Notes under the pieces: model-generated
Databases searched by the model: none
Seen by the model: only the letters and a program-made list of their open reading frames with translations
What the model was told of the DNA's origin: nothing
Assembly (NCBI GenBank): GCA_024742405.1
Contig: JANSYP010000001.1
Span: 434,001 to 498,000, forward strand
Direction: 5' to 3'
Length of the DNA stretch: 64,000 nt
DNA from: Paracoccaceae bacterium
Lineage (GTDB): Bacteria; Pseudomonadota; Alphaproteobacteria; Rhodobacterales; Rhodobacteraceae
Shown: in pieces, positions 27,608 to 37,700 of the stretch
How the letters are laid out: each line of letters opens with the position of its first letter
Position numbering within the stretch: position 1 is the first letter of the stretch
Translations under genes and position numbers: made by a program

Positions 27608-29299
27608 GTGAGCACCACACCAGAGCCAACTGCCCCGTCACCGCAGGTCTCGCCTGCATGGTGGAGGTCGACACGGCGAGGGCTGCGAAGTCTCGCGCGC
27701 CGTGCGCCGAAAAAGATCTGGTTCTGGTTTATCGCCCTGATGATCGGGATCGCCGCCGGGTTTGCAGCCTTGCTGTTCCGCAAGGGGATCGCCACGCTGC
27801 AGACCTTTTTCTACGGTACCAGCGACGTGACGCTGGCAAGCATCGCCGAATCCCTGCCCTGGTGGTGGGTGCTGATCCTGCCGATCTGCGGCGGGCTCGC
27901 TGTGGGGATTATCCTGAACCGGTTCACCGATGATGGCCGTGTGCGGTCGGTCGCCGATGTGATCGAAGGCGCCGCGATGCAGAACGGCCGGGTCGAGACC
28001 CGAGCCGGACTCGCCTCGGCGCTGGCCTCGCTGATCACGCTCTCCACTGGCGGATCGAGCGGTCGCGAGGGGCCGGTCGTCCATCTGGCCGGGGTGATCT
28101 CCACCTGGGTCTGCCGCCGCATGCATGCCGACGGGATCACCGGGCGCGATCTGCTGGGATGTGCGGTGGCAGGCGCGGTGTCGGCATCCTTCAACGCGCC
28201 GATTGCGGGCGCGCTCTTCGCGCTCGAAGTGGTGCTGCGCCATTTCGCGCTCCATGCGTTCGCACCGATCGTCATAGCTTCGGTCGCGGGCACCGTGATC
28301 AGCCGCCTCGAATACGGCGATGTGCACGAGTTCGAGCTGCCCCACGAACCGATGCTGGACTTCTATGTCGAGCTGCCGGCCTTTCTGCTGCTCGGGCTCT
28401 TTTCCGGTCTGATTGCAGCGGTGCTGATGTGGAGCGTATTCTGGGCCGAGGACAGTGCAACCCGGGTACAGACCTGGTTGAAAATGCCGCGTTGGCTGCG
28501 CCCTGCTGTGTCCGGCGCGTTCCTGGGGGCCATCGCCATCTGGTTTCCGCACATCATCGGCGTTGGTTACGAGACGACCATTCGGGCACTTGTCGGCGGG
28601 CTTGTCTGGCACGAGGCGGTCGTCTTCGCGGTCGTCAAGGTGGTCGCTGTAGCGGTGACCTTTGCCGGGCGAATGGGCGGCGGGATCTTCTCACCAGCGC
28701 TGATGGTGGGGGCACTGTCGGGCCTGGCCTTCGGTATCGTTGCAACGGCGGTTTTCCCTGACATGTCGGGAAGTGTCTCGCTCTATGCCTTGGCCGGGAT
28801 GGGCGCTGTGGCGGCCGCGGTACTGGGCGCCCCGATCTCGACCACGCTTATCGTGTTCGAGTTGACCGGCGACTGGCAAACCGGGATTGCGGTGATGACC
28901 TCGGTGTCGCTGTCGACCGCACTTGCGGGCAGGTTGGTCCAGCGCTCGTTCTTTCTCACCCAACTGGAGCGCCGCGGCCTCCATCTCGCACCTGGGCCCC
29001 AAGCCTATCTGCTGACACTGCACCGCGTGTCAGGCGTGATGCGTAGTCTGGGCCATCCCAAGGCCCCGCCCCGAGAGGTGCTGGAAAAGCTCGTGGCCGA
29101 AGGCATCAGCCTCGACCGTGTCGCCACGCTGGAAAAGGCCATGCCGCTCTTTGCCCGGGCCGAGACCGACTTCATCGCCGTCACCGCGACCAGTCGCGAT
29201 GGCAGCACGCGTGAACTGGTCGGCGCGCTCTATCATATCGATGCGCTCAAGGCCTATAATCGCGCGCTCGTGGCCACGGCCGCCGAAGAGCACGCCTAG
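27608..29299 (+). CDS. ClC-family chloride transporter
   Basis: Inner-membrane Cl-/H+ antiporter or channel of the voltage-gated chloride channel family. The roughly 563-residue product has the anion-selectivity motif GSSGREGPVVHLAG, whose glutamate is the gating residue of transporters, the re-entrant MGGGIFSPALMVGA (GxFxP) and a later GAPISTTLIVFELTG. The first GSGIP motif is not conserved in classical form (the segment reads SVADVIEGAA). The C-terminal 90 residues are soluble and may be a remnant CBS-like region. Start choice is uncertain: GTG at 27608 is used, an earlier GTG at 27533 is possible. Its stop overlaps the convergent DUF427 gene in CTAG. Confidence 0.9.
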   Translation: MSTTPEPTAPSPQVSPAWWRSTRRGLRSLARRAPKKIWFWFIALMIGIAAGFAALLFRKGIATLQTFFYGTSDVTLASIAESLPWWWVLILPICGGLAVGIILNRFTDDGRVRSVADVIEGAAMQNGRVETRAGLASALASLITLSTGGSSGREGPVVHLAGVISTWVCRRMHADGITGRDLLGCAVAGAVSASFNAPIAGALFALEVVLRHFALHAFAPIVIASVAGTVISRLEYGDVHEFELPHEPMLDFYVELPAFLLLGLFSGLIAAVLMWSVFWAEDSATRVQTWLKMPRWLRPAVSGAFLGAIAIWFPHIIGVGYETTIRALVGGLVWHEAVVFAVVKVVAVAVTFAGRMGGGIFSPALMVGALSGLAFGIVATAVFPDMSGSVSLYALAGMGAVAAAVLGAPISTTLIVFELTGDWQTGIAVMTSVSLSTALAGRLVQRSFFLTQLERRGLHLAPGPQAYLLTLHRVSGVMRSLGHPKAPPREVLEKLVAEGISLDRVATLEKAMPLFARAETDFIAVTATSRDGSTRELVGALYHIDALKAYNRALVATAAEEHA

Positions 29300-29634
29300 A
29301 GCTGTTCCACCGCGACGCTGTCGGTGAAAGCGACATGGTCCTTGATCGCTTCGGCATCCGACGCCGGCGCCTCGTAGCTCCAGGCGGCGTTCTTCAGCGT
29401 TTCCGCCGTCGAGGTGACCGAGAAATAACTTGCATCTCCAAGGGTGGGACTGTGGCTGCGGTGGGTCGTCGGCTCCAGAAAGGCCATCGCGATGTCGCCG
29501 CGCGGGAAGTAGATGACCGGTGCGCCGTCGCCCTCGGCAAGCTCCAGTGCGTTGCGGCTCTCGCCGATCACTGCACCGGCAGCCCGCACGACCCAGAGGC
29601 CGTCTGCCTTACGTATCCGAATTGTACTGGTCAT
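29296..29634 (-). CDS. DUF427-family protein
   Basis: A 112-residue protein matching the compact DUF427 fold: IRIRKADGLWVVRAAGAVIGESRNALEL, VIYFPRGDIAMAFLEPTTHRSHSP and a tail with AAWSYEAPASDAEAIKDHVAF. The family has no established reaction. The ATG at 29634 has GGGAG a few bases upstream and is preferred over an ATG at 29673. It converges on the ClC gene, sharing CTAG for both stops. Confidence 0.85.
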   Translation of the reverse strand: MTSTIRIRKADGLWVVRAAGAVIGESRNALELAEGDGAPVIYFPRGDIAMAFLEPTTHRSHSPTLGDASYFSVTSTAETLKNAAWSYEAPASDAEAIKDHVAFTDSVAVEQL

Positions 29635-29733
29635 CTTCTCTCCCTTTTCGTCGGTCGTCTCGAGATCGCCCATACATGTGACCGATCTTCGTATTGTGCC
29701 GGCATGTAGCCAGCATCTCGCAGCGCGTGCGCG

Positions 29734-31548
29734 TCAGAGCGGCGCCGTTGCAGTCTCAAGCCAGATCCGTGCGTTCGCGGAAACCCGGTCCCCGAGCCTG
29801 CGCCGGGTTTCTGCATGGTAGGCGTCGATCCATGTCCGTTGCGCCTGTGTGAGCATGTCGACTGCAATCAGCCGACGGTCAAGCGGGACATAGGTCAAGG
29901 TTTCAAAGCACAGCATGCGCCGCTGGGCATCGCCCCCCGGCACGGCAGGTGCCTCCTCCACTGCGATCAGGTTTTCGATGCGGATCCCGAACGCGCCTTC
30001 GCGGTAATAGCCCGGCTCGTTCGACAGGATCATGCCGGGGCGCAACTTTTCGCCGGACTGGCGCGATAAACGCTGCGGCCCTTCATGGACGGACAGGTAC
30101 GTACCCACCCCGTGTCCAGTCCCGTGGTCATAGTCGAGCCCGGCTTGCCAAAGCTCGTAGCGCGCCAGGGCGTCCAGATCTCGCCCCGCGAGGCCCACCG
30201 GCCAACGCGCCCGGCTGATCGCGATCATGCCCTGCAGCACGCGGGTATAGCAGGCGCATGCTTCGGACTCGGGTGGGCCGAGGGCGATGGTCCGGGTGAT
30301 GTCTGTGGTCCCGTCGAGATACTGCCCGCCGCTGTCCACGAGCAGCAACTCTCCGGCGCGAAGTATTCGGTTGGTTTCGCGCGTGACCCGGTAATGCACG
30401 ATGGCGCCGTTCGGGCCGGCGCCGCAGATCGTCTCGAAACTGATGTCACGGAGCTGGTTGGTCGAGCGGCGGAACCCTTCGAGCGCGGTGACGACATCGA
30501 TCTCGGAGAGGGCGTGGTCGGTGTGCCCGAGCGCGTCCGCCTGCCCATTGAGCCAATGGAGGAACTCGACCATCGCCGCGCCGTCGCGCAGATGCGCCTC
30601 GCGGGTCCCGTCCAGTTCCGCCGCCGTCTTGCAGGCCTTGGGCAGCAGACAGGGATCGCGGTCGTAACGTACGTTTCCGGCTTCGATTAGCATTGGGACC
30701 GCGTAGGGCATGCTTTGCTTGTCGAGCCTGACCTGACCCGTTAGCGCACCGAGCGCCGCTGGAAATGCACCGGGTTCGTGCAGGCGGACATCGGGGCCAA
30801 GCCCATCGCCGAGCCCGGCTGTCTTCTCTGGCGCCACAAAAAGATCGACGCTGCCGTCCGCGTGTATGATAGCGAACGCATGGGGCACGGGGATACGCGC
30901 GATATCGGAGCCGCGGATATTGAGCAGCCAGGCAATACTGTCGGGCAATGTAAGCACTGCGCTCTCGTCGCCGGTCTGGCGCAGGGCCTCGGCCACCAGC
31001 GCACGCTTCTCCGCGCTGCTGCGCCCGGCTAGCGCCTCGGGATAGGGCGTGACGTCACCGGCCGGCGGCGCCGGGCGGTCGGGCCAGACCCGGTCGATCA
31101 GGTTCGGGCAATCGGCCAGATCGATCGGCGTTCCTGTCAGTGCCTTGCGCAGGGTTTCGATCTCACCCACGGTATGAAGCCACGGGTCGAACCCCACCGT
31201 CCCGCCTTCGGGCAACTCGGCCTTGAGCCAGTCGGCGAGCTTCGTGTCAGGCCAGGGCACGATGGCAAATGCGGTGTCGTCGACCTGATTGCGCGCCTGC
31301 AACCGGTAGCGTCCATCGACGAAAACGCCGGCGCGGGCGCTAAGAATCGCTGCAAAGCCCGCCGATCCGGTGAAGCCCGTGAGCCAGGCCAGCCGTTCGT
31401 CGGCGGGCGCGACGTACTCGCCCTGATGGACATCCGCGCGCGGGACCAGAAAGCCCTTGATCCCCTCCTGTGCCATCACATCGCGCAGCACAGAGAGCCG
31501 GGGCGGACCCTGCTCGGGCGCCCCGGTCACGTCGAAAGTTTGCAGCAT
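29734..31548 (-). CDS. Xaa-Pro aminopeptidase (aminopeptidase P, M24B)
   Basis: Cytoplasmic metallopeptidase removing the residue before an N-terminal proline. The 604-residue length fits the large three-domain form: two creatinase-like N-terminal domains and a pita-bread catalytic domain. Metal ligands are visible in LLLVDSGGQYLDGTTDITRT (two Asp), the GTGHGVGTYLSVHEGP region (His) and the late ILSNEPGYY and GIRIENL glutamates. The ATG at 31548 starts MLQTFDVTG; earlier codons are unlikely. It is followed downstream by DUF427 with a 99-bp gap. Confidence 0.93.
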   Translation of the reverse strand: MLQTFDVTGAPEQGPPRLSVLRDVMAQEGIKGFLVPRADVHQGEYVAPADERLAWLTGFTGSAGFAAILSARAGVFVDGRYRLQARNQVDDTAFAIVPWPDTKLADWLKAELPEGGTVGFDPWLHTVGEIETLRKALTGTPIDLADCPNLIDRVWPDRPAPPAGDVTPYPEALAGRSSAEKRALVAEALRQTGDESAVLTLPDSIAWLLNIRGSDIARIPVPHAFAIIHADGSVDLFVAPEKTAGLGDGLGPDVRLHEPGAFPAALGALTGQVRLDKQSMPYAVPMLIEAGNVRYDRDPCLLPKACKTAAELDGTREAHLRDGAAMVEFLHWLNGQADALGHTDHALSEIDVVTALEGFRRSTNQLRDISFETICGAGPNGAIVHYRVTRETNRILRAGELLLVDSGGQYLDGTTDITRTIALGPPESEACACYTRVLQGMIAISRARWPVGLAGRDLDALARYELWQAGLDYDHGTGHGVGTYLSVHEGPQRLSRQSGEKLRPGMILSNEPGYYREGAFGIRIENLIAVEEAPAVPGGDAQRRMLCFETLTYVPLDRRLIAVDMLTQAQRTWIDAYHAETRRRLGDRVSANARIWLETATAPL

Positions 31549-31608
31549 TCCAGGCGCTCCTGACCGGTTGGGCCAAGGGCTACCGCGGTGTACTGCGTCG
31601 TGCAAGGA

Positions 31609-32510
31609 TCAGCCGCGGCGGCGCAGCGCTCCAAGCAGGTCAAGCCCGGCGAGCATGAGCGGCAGCGCGTCCCGCAGCGGAACCGGAGCCACGACGGGGC
31701 TGTAGAATGCCGCAGTGCTCGCCAGGTCCGGAACGACTCCGTTGGTACCGCAGCTCAGCGCCACGATGGTCTCGTCAGGATCGGTGAAAAGACGGTCGCT
31801 GTTGAGATCGCGCAGATAGAACAGCAGGTCCTTTTTGGCATCGCCGCCGCTGGAGGTAAGCATCTGGTCGCCGCCGGGACCGGCCGCCAGGCCAAAGAAA
31901 ACAGAGCTGAGGAACCGGTCGCGTACGAGGCGCGCAATCCAGACCTCAGGCGCTTCGGACAAGTCATTAATGTCACCGCTGCTGTCGAGATCGATCAAGC
32001 GGAGGAGCGAGACGCCGAACAGTTCAAGCGAAACGAGATCTCCGATGAAGGCATCGAAGGCGAAATCGAGCGGCACACCAAAGCTATTGCTGTCGTTGAT
32101 GAAGTCATTGACCTCGATCTCTTCGATCGTGCCGTTGCCGGCGCTGTCGCTCGCACGATAGATCCGCGGGCTGTCCCTGCGGTGTCGCTGCTATCGGCTG
32201 TGTCGCCGTCGAACGCGATCTCGAAGGCGGAGTCGAGAGCGCGCAGATCGAGCCGTACGTTGGACTCGCCCCTCCCCCCGGCGTAAACCTTGCCGCCGGC
32301 GTCCTGGACCACGGTGAAGATGTTGCTGCTCACGCCCCTCAGGCCGGACGCGTTGGAGCTGTCAAAAAAAACCTGAGCCGCGCCAGCGTTCTGCCCGGAG
32401 CCTTCGCCGTTCTGCGCGGCAGCCTCGTCTGGCGTACCGCATTTTGCGCATGACCTGGATCTTGCGCTGCCGCCAAGAGCGGGAGTTACTGGATCGGAGT
32501 AGGCCGACAT
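31609..32510 (-). pseudogene. Frameshifted gene for a VPLPA-CTERM-like exported protein
   Basis: Two overlapping minus-strand frames continue each other. The upstream frame (from 32510) reads sensibly through NIFTVVQDAGGKVYAGG and FEIAFDGDTADSSDTAG, then degenerates near 32180. The other frame takes over with RASDSAGNGTIEEIEVND, EIEVNDFINDSNSFGVPLDF and ends in VPLRDALPLMLAGLDLLGALRRRG. This end is a recognisable but worn VPLPA-CTERM signal (PA replaced by RD). A single indel around 32165-32190 would join the frames. No signal peptide is visible at the 5' end, where an 8-base T-run (minus strand, 32364-32371) could mark another shift. Most likely a decayed surface-protein gene; a sequencing error is the alternative. 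Confidence 0.65.
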
Positions 32511-32582
32511 CCACGCCGGGCTCTGGCGTTGTCGGTCTTTGTCGTCTTTTTCGCCCGGCGCTTGGCCCCAGGTGCCGCAGGG

Positions 32583-34457
32583 TCAACTCACCCGCTTCAG
32601 ACCAAAGAGTTTCGCCCGCGCGCGGGGATCGCTGTCGAAAAGCGCGGCGAGCTGTTCGGTCATGGCGCCGGCGAGCTGTTCCACGTCCGTGATCGTCACG
32701 GCCCGCTCATAATAGCGGGTGACGTCATGGCCAATGCCGATGGCGATGAGCTCGATGGCTTTGCGCTTTTCGACCATCGCAATGACGTCGCGCAGGTGCT
32801 TTTCAAGATAGTTCGCTGGATTCACCGACAGGGTGCTGTCATCGACGGGGGCGCCGTCGGAAATCACCATCAGGATCTTGCGCGCTTCGGGCCGCGCGCA
32901 GATCCGGCGGTGCGCCCATTCCAGCGCTTCGCCGTCGATGTTTTCCTTCAGCAACCCCTCTTTCATCATCAGGCCGAGATTGTCCCGCGTCCGGCGCCAG
33001 GGCGCATCGGCAGACTTGTAGATGATGTGGCGCAGATCGTTCAGCCGCCCAGGTTGCTGCGGACGTCCGTCATTCAGCCAATCCTCGCGCGCCTGTCCGC
33101 CTTTCCAGGCGCGGGTGGTGAAGCCGAGGATCTCGACCTTGACCTGACAGCGTTCCAGCGTGCGTGCGAGCACGTCCGCGCAGATCGCGGCGATGGAGAT
33201 CGGCCGGCCGCGCATAGAGCCCGAGTTGTCGAGCAACAGGGTCACGACCGTATCCCGGAAATCGGTATCCTTCTCGACCTTGAAGCTCAGCGGTGTGGTC
33301 GGGTTGGCCACCACGCGGGCCAGCCTGCCGGCGTCGAGGATGCCTTCCTCACGGTCGAACTCCCAGGACCGGTTCTGCTGCGCCTGCAACCGGCGCTGGA
33401 GTTTGTTGGCGAGCCGCGACACGGCGCCCTTCAGTGGCTCCAGCTGCTGGTCGAGATAGGCGCGCAGGCGCTCCAGCTCCGACGGTTCAGCCAGATCCTC
33501 GGCGCGGATCTCTTCGTCATAATCGGCGCGGTAGACCTGATAATCCGGGTCGGCCTCGCTGAAAGGAGCGTGTGGCGGCGGGTCCAGCGGCATGTCCCCG
33601 TCGGGCATTTCGCTCTCTTCGGTCAGATCGGCATCGGCCATCTGGTCCATTGCGACCTGCGCCTCGGAACTGTCCCGGCTGTCATCCTGAGACTGCTCGG
33701 GCGCGGCCTCGCTGTCCTCGGGGGACTCTTTGTCCTCGTTCTGGGGCTGATCCTCGTCGGGATTGTCCTCTTCGTTTTCCGCGCTGTCTTCCTGGTCGTC
33801 ATCGTCGGTGTCCGGGTCGTCGCCGAGCTGGTCGCCATAGCCCAGGTCCTCGATGATCTTGCGGGCGAACCGCGCAAAGCGCGCCTGATCTGCGAGAGTC
33901 GCCTCCAGATCGCCAAGCGTATCGGCAGCTTCGTGTTCGATATGTTCGCGCCAGAGATCCATGACGTTCTGTGCCGCCGGCGGCAGGTCGCGCCCGGTGG
34001 CAAGGTGCCGGATCAGATAGCCCGTCGCGATCGCCAGCGGTGCGCCGGCGGCCTCTTCAATCTGGGCATAGCCCTTGCGCTCGGCCTCCGCCCCGATCTT
34101 GGCGTCGATATTGCCCGCCGTGCCGGGCATCGCGCGCGCGCCGATCGCCTCGCAGCGCGCGGTTTCCATGGCATCATAGAGATCGCGGGCCATCTGGCCC
34201 TGGGGCTCGTAGCGCGTGTGGGTGCCTTCGTCGTGGAAACGGCGGCGCAGCGCATAGGCATCTGCCGTGCCGCGTGCCAGCAGCACCTCCGCCTTGCTCA
34301 GCCGGCGGGAGACCTGCGGCAAACGCATGCTGTCGGGCGTCATCCCCGGCGGATCGACCGAATAGGAGACGGCGATATCGGGATCGTCGGCCAGCACGCG
34401 CGTGGCGTCGGCCAGCGCTTTCTTGAACGGTTCTGCAGGATTGTCGTTCTGGCTCAT
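32583..34457 (-). CDS. cobT: Cobaltochelatase subunit CobT
   Basis: Part of the aerobic CobNST complex that inserts cobalt into hydrogenobyrinic acid a,c-diamide; CobT forms the AAA+ chelatase motor with CobS. The 624 residues show the layout of the family: an N-terminal domain, a highly acidic central stretch at about residues 215-280 (runs of Asp/Glu), and a C-terminal VWA domain with MIDAS motif [15 protein letters not shown] and later [14 protein letters not shown]. CobS and CobN are not in the window. The ATG at 34457 is chosen as the family start [15 protein letters not shown]. Confidence 0.95.
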   Translation of the reverse strand: MSQNDNPAEPFKKALADATRVLADDPDIAVSYSVDPPGMTPDSMRLPQVSRRLSKAEVLLARGTADAYALRRRFHDEGTHTRYEPQGQMARDLYDAMETARCEAIGARAMPGTAGNIDAKIGAEAERKGYAQIEEAAGAPLAIATGYLIRHLATGRDLPPAAQNVMDLWREHIEHEAADTLGDLEATLADQARFARFARKIIEDLGYGDQLGDDPDTDDDDQEDSAENEEDNPDEDQPQNEDKESPEDSEAAPEQSQDDSRDSSEAQVAMDQMADADLTEESEMPDGDMPLDPPPHAPFSEADPDYQVYRADYDEEIRAEDLAEPSELERLRAYLDQQLEPLKGAVSRLANKLQRRLQAQQNRSWEFDREEGILDAGRLARVVANPTTPLSFKVEKDTDFRDTVVTLLLDNSGSMRGRPISIAAICADVLARTLERCQVKVEILGFTTRAWKGGQAREDWLNDGRPQQPGRLNDLRHIIYKSADAPWRRTRDNLGLMMKEGLLKENIDGEALEWAHRRICARPEARKILMVISDGAPVDDSTLSVNPANYLEKHLRDVIAMVEKRKAIELIAIGIGHDVTRYYERAVTITDVEQLAGAMTEQLAALFDSDPRARAKLFGLKRVS

Positions 34458-34589
34458 GGGGGTCTCGGTTATCCGGGCAGGGCGCACAATTTCACAGCCC
34501 GGCGGGCCTGTCTATGGCGCGTGCTAGTGCTGCAGACATGACAGGTGCGCGGCGCATGTCCAGTCCGAACGCGGGCAAGGAGCGTGGTT

Positions 34590-35873
34590 TTAGCGGTAGA
34601 GCGTCAGCGCATCGATGCGCTGGTCGATTTCGGCGATCTGACGGTTATAGGCCGGGCTGCCGGCCTCCCCGTACTGCTCCAGAAACGCGCTCTCGCTGAG
34701 CTGCGATGGCAGCCCGTTGATCGATGGCATGATGTCGGCCTCGCCCGAGATCTGGGCCACCAGCGGACCGAGGTCTTCGGGCGATACCGCGTTGAAGGTT
34801 TCCGCATAGCGGATCCCGGCACGATCTGCGGCGATGTCGTCGAACGAAAAGCCCGAACCGCCTTCGCTGCCGGTATCCAGCAGCTCTTTGACTTCGCCCA
34901 TACCGAACGACATCGCGCTGCCGCTGATGGATTGCAGACCGGCCGAGAGCGTGAAGTGCTTTCGCAGATCCTTGCGCCCGGCCAGATCCGTGTCATCGCA
35001 GGGCTTGAACCCGGGTTCATCCTGCAGGTTGCCGACGATCAGTCCGATGGCGGCGCCGTCTCCGCAATGGGCGGCCAGGGCGATCAGCGCCGCGCGTGTG
35101 TCGAATTGCTTTTCCTCGGCTGATACGTGACCGGCCTCGGCCACGCGCTCCATGGCGAAGGCGATCCATGGCGCGGCGCTGCCATCGCGGGGCAGGGCGC
35201 CGTCCCGGGCCGCGGCGCTCATCGCGGCGAAATGGGCTTTGACCTCGGCCGTCGTCGGGCGTCCGGCGGCGCCGCGCAGTTGCGATTTGACCTGGGACAG
35301 AAGCGACGCGTCGCCCGCTCCGCCTGCATTGAGCGTGAGCACAGCAATGCCATCCCGGGTGTCCAGCGCGGTGATGCTGGTCAACAAAAGACTGCCCAGA
35401 TCGTCCGGTGTGGCCAGGTCCAGGGCCCCCGTGGCCAGGGACACGGTCGTGCGGGTCGGCAAGGTCATGCGACCCAACCGGAGGGAGGTGACCTCCAGTC
35501 CGTTCTGGGACGGGGCGGCCTTTGCATCTATATTGACCCAGCCGAGCTGCGGCACGCCCGGGATCTGGGCGGCAACGCGGACGCGCAATCCGCTCTCGTC
35601 GATCTCCGTGGCGCCCAGCAATGGCTTCACCACTCGCGCGGCCGTCGCGATCAGCGCGTTGAGTTCGGCCTCGGTCGCTTCGATCCGGCCGGCCGGGTCG
35701 GTCCCGTCAGCCACGTCGCGGGCGCGTTTGATCAACGCCTTGCTCTGGACCGCCTGGCGCGGGGTGAGTGTCGCACTCGACGGCAGGATCGGATCGGGCT
35801 GAAGCGATGCTGCGGCAAAGGCGATGGGGCCACCGATGAGACACAGGATCAACACTACAAAGATGAGGCGCAT
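34590..35873 (-). CDS. Exported conserved hypothetical protein
   Basis: A 427-residue protein with an N-terminal signal peptide (MRLIFVVLILCLIGGPIAFA). The remainder is soluble, probably periplasmic. The C-terminal third carries well-preserved blocks: LRKHFTLSAGLQSISG, GMGEVKELLDTGSEGGSGFSFDDIAADRAGIRYAETF, cut here as EGGSGFSFDDIAADRAG. This block looks like a conserved family signature also found in gammaproteobacterial hypothetical proteins, but I cannot name a function or catalytic residue. It lies 132 bp upstream of cobT in the same direction; no functional link is implied. Confidence 0.8.
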   Translation of the reverse strand: MRLIFVVLILCLIGGPIAFAAASLQPDPILPSSATLTPRQAVQSKALIKRARDVADGTDPAGRIEATEAELNALIATAARVVKPLLGATEIDESGLRVRVAAQIPGVPQLGWVNIDAKAAPSQNGLEVTSLRLGRMTLPTRTTVSLATGALDLATPDDLGSLLLTSITALDTRDGIAVLTLNAGGAGDASLLSQVKSQLRGAAGRPTTAEVKAHFAAMSAAARDGALPRDGSAAPWIAFAMERVAEAGHVSAEEKQFDTRAALIALAAHCGDGAAIGLIVGNLQDEPGFKPCDDTDLAGRKDLRKHFTLSAGLQSISGSAMSFGMGEVKELLDTGSEGGSGFSFDDIAADRAGIRYAETFNAVSPEDLGPLVAQISGEADIMPSINGLPSQLSESAFLEQYGEAGSPAYNRQIAEIDQRIDALTLYR

Positions 35874-36070
35874 ACAAAGGCTCCGGGTCTATTCCGGAAG
35901 CCCTAAACCCCGTCGCCGGGCCCGGCAAGACACGCAACGGTCAGACCGGTGCAGTGGTCCTCGCGGGCGGCGTTTCTGCGCCGATCCTAAGTTTTATGGG
36001 CGCGCCGCCAGCCTTGGGGACATACGCGGCGCGCCCTCCCTTGCCCCACCACAATGGAGCACTGGATTTG

Positions 36071-37621
36071 TCAGGACCAGAACGGTCCCTGATCTTTCAA
36101 GCCGTGCCAGAGCCCGCGGGCATGGTGCCAGTCGGCCTCAGCGCGTGTCATGAGGGTGCCAAGCAGCCATCCGGTTGCTCGCTGTGCGCGCAGATCGTCG
36201 GCGGCCGGCGCATCGGGCGCCATGAGCAGATCCTCGACCATGGCAGCATCGTTGAGATCGCCAAACACCTGCTGCAGTGCCTTGAGCCGTTTGGTAAAGG
36301 CACGGACCTTCTTGTCGGACCAGAGCGGGCCGAGAAACTCCACGGCATAGCGCATCTTCTTGAGTTCCTTGCGCAACTCGTGCCGCGCCGGGATATCCAG
36401 ATTGTCGATGTCCCTCGCGTGGCGCCGCACGGACCGCCAGCGCTTGTCGAGCGCGGCTTTGGCCAGATCCGGCACCGCGGCGGCGAGGCGGCCTGTTTGC
36501 GAGAAATCCTCCGCCACCAGCCACCCGCGCGTTTCGATGAACCGCGCCAGATCGATCAGAAAGCTCTGGCACCGTTCGCCGGCCAGTGTTTCGCGCACCG
36601 TCACGCGCATTTCCAGGGTGCGGTCGATGATTGCGCTGCGCAAAACGGCGAAGCCCGGCTCTTCGGGGCGCTCTATCGCGGCGGGATTCAGGATATCCTC
36701 GATTGCCACGTCGAGGTCGCGCAACCCGCCCACCACATGACCGAGCCAACGCGCCTCGCCATTGAGCCGCGTCATTTCCGCGTTGCTGATCAGCGGTTTG
36801 AAGACCGTGAATGCGCTGCGCAATCGGCGCAGACCGATGCGCAGTTGATGTGGCCCCTCGTGGTCATCGTTGGCCTGAACGACGGCGGCGTTGGCGGCGA
36901 TCTGTTCAAAACATTCGCGCAGGATGTCGCGCGCAGCGGTTTCGGCGGTCTGACCGCGCGCCAGCGGGACCGCCGCCGCGTTGCGCGGTACCAGCGGGGC
37001 GTCGATGCGGCCCTCGGAAGCGAGCAGATATCCGCGTTCCGCCTTGGACATCATCGAAAACCGCAGGCCTCCGGTGGGAAAGAGGCTCTGGGTCAGATCG
37101 AAGAGTGTGCCGATGCCGCCGGAGACCAGCTCGATCTCGGCCTCGCGGAACGGCTCAGCGCGGTCGGCGGCCTTGATCTCGCCGCTGTCGATGGCAAGCT
37201 CGGCCTCCGCGCCATCCCGCAAACGCAGATGCGATGAGCTGCGCCGCATCGCGGTTTCGCAGACCGGCTCCAGGATCTTGTCGCCGATCAGGCCGAGGAT
37301 CCTGTCGCGGACGGACTCGTCGGGGATCGCCCCAAGGTGCAATTGCCCGCCTGGCGCCGGGCTGTCGAATTCGGCGGATTCCGCCAGTCCGACATGGTGG
37401 CGCGCCTTGATCTTGACCGTCTGGACCCATCGGCGACCGTCCCGGCGCATTCGCACGGCAATGCCGCTGCGGCGCAAGTCCTGCTCTGGCGTGTCATAAT
37501 AGATCGTCCGCAACAGCCGCGTACGCGGTGTGCCATCGGCGATTTCGAGCGTTTTCAGGCGGCTCTTGAGCTTGCGGGTCCCGGCTTCGTCGAGCAGGAA
37601 TTTGAGTTCAATTTCTGACAT
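36071..37621 (-). CDS. CYTH-CHAD domain protein (inorganic triphosphatase-like)
   Basis: A 516-residue two-domain protein. The N-terminal CYTH (triphosphate tunnel metalloenzyme) domain, residues 1 to about 205, starts with the E-x-E-x-K motif as MSEIELKFLL, followed by RTIYYDTPEQDLRRSGIAVRMR. The C-terminal CHAD domain, about residues 220-500, is helical with conserved histidines, for example HEGPHQLRIGLRRLRSAF and RHELRKELKKMRYAVEFL. Known family members hydrolyse inorganic triphosphate, and CHAD domains bind polyphosphate. Cytoplasmic. It stands alone, divergent from nothing obvious. Confidence 0.92.
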   Translation of the reverse strand: MSEIELKFLLDEAGTRKLKSRLKTLEIADGTPRTRLLRTIYYDTPEQDLRRSGIAVRMRRDGRRWVQTVKIKARHHVGLAESAEFDSPAPGGQLHLGAIPDESVRDRILGLIGDKILEPVCETAMRRSSSHLRLRDGAEAELAIDSGEIKAADRAEPFREAEIELVSGGIGTLFDLTQSLFPTGGLRFSMMSKAERGYLLASEGRIDAPLVPRNAAAVPLARGQTAETAARDILRECFEQIAANAAVVQANDDHEGPHQLRIGLRRLRSAFTVFKPLISNAEMTRLNGEARWLGHVVGGLRDLDVAIEDILNPAAIERPEEPGFAVLRSAIIDRTLEMRVTVRETLAGERCQSFLIDLARFIETRGWLVAEDFSQTGRLAAAVPDLAKAALDKRWRSVRRHARDIDNLDIPARHELRKELKKMRYAVEFLGPLWSDKKVRAFTKRLKALQQVFGDLNDAAMVEDLLMAPDAPAADDLRAQRATGWLLGTLMTRAEADWHHARGLWHGLKDQGPFWS

Positions 37622-37700
37622 TATGTAACGGAATTATGAAGGTCGCTGGGTGGCTGCAAGGGGAAACGCTTACTTTTCTCGCGACACCCAAAGGATTGTG

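Noticed and set aside
32529-34541. 670-residue open frame on the plus strand opposite cobT
   Set aside because: It is a mirror of a high-GC gene with strong third-position bias. The minus strand encodes an unmistakable CobT with VWA motif, and the plus product has no recognisable domain.
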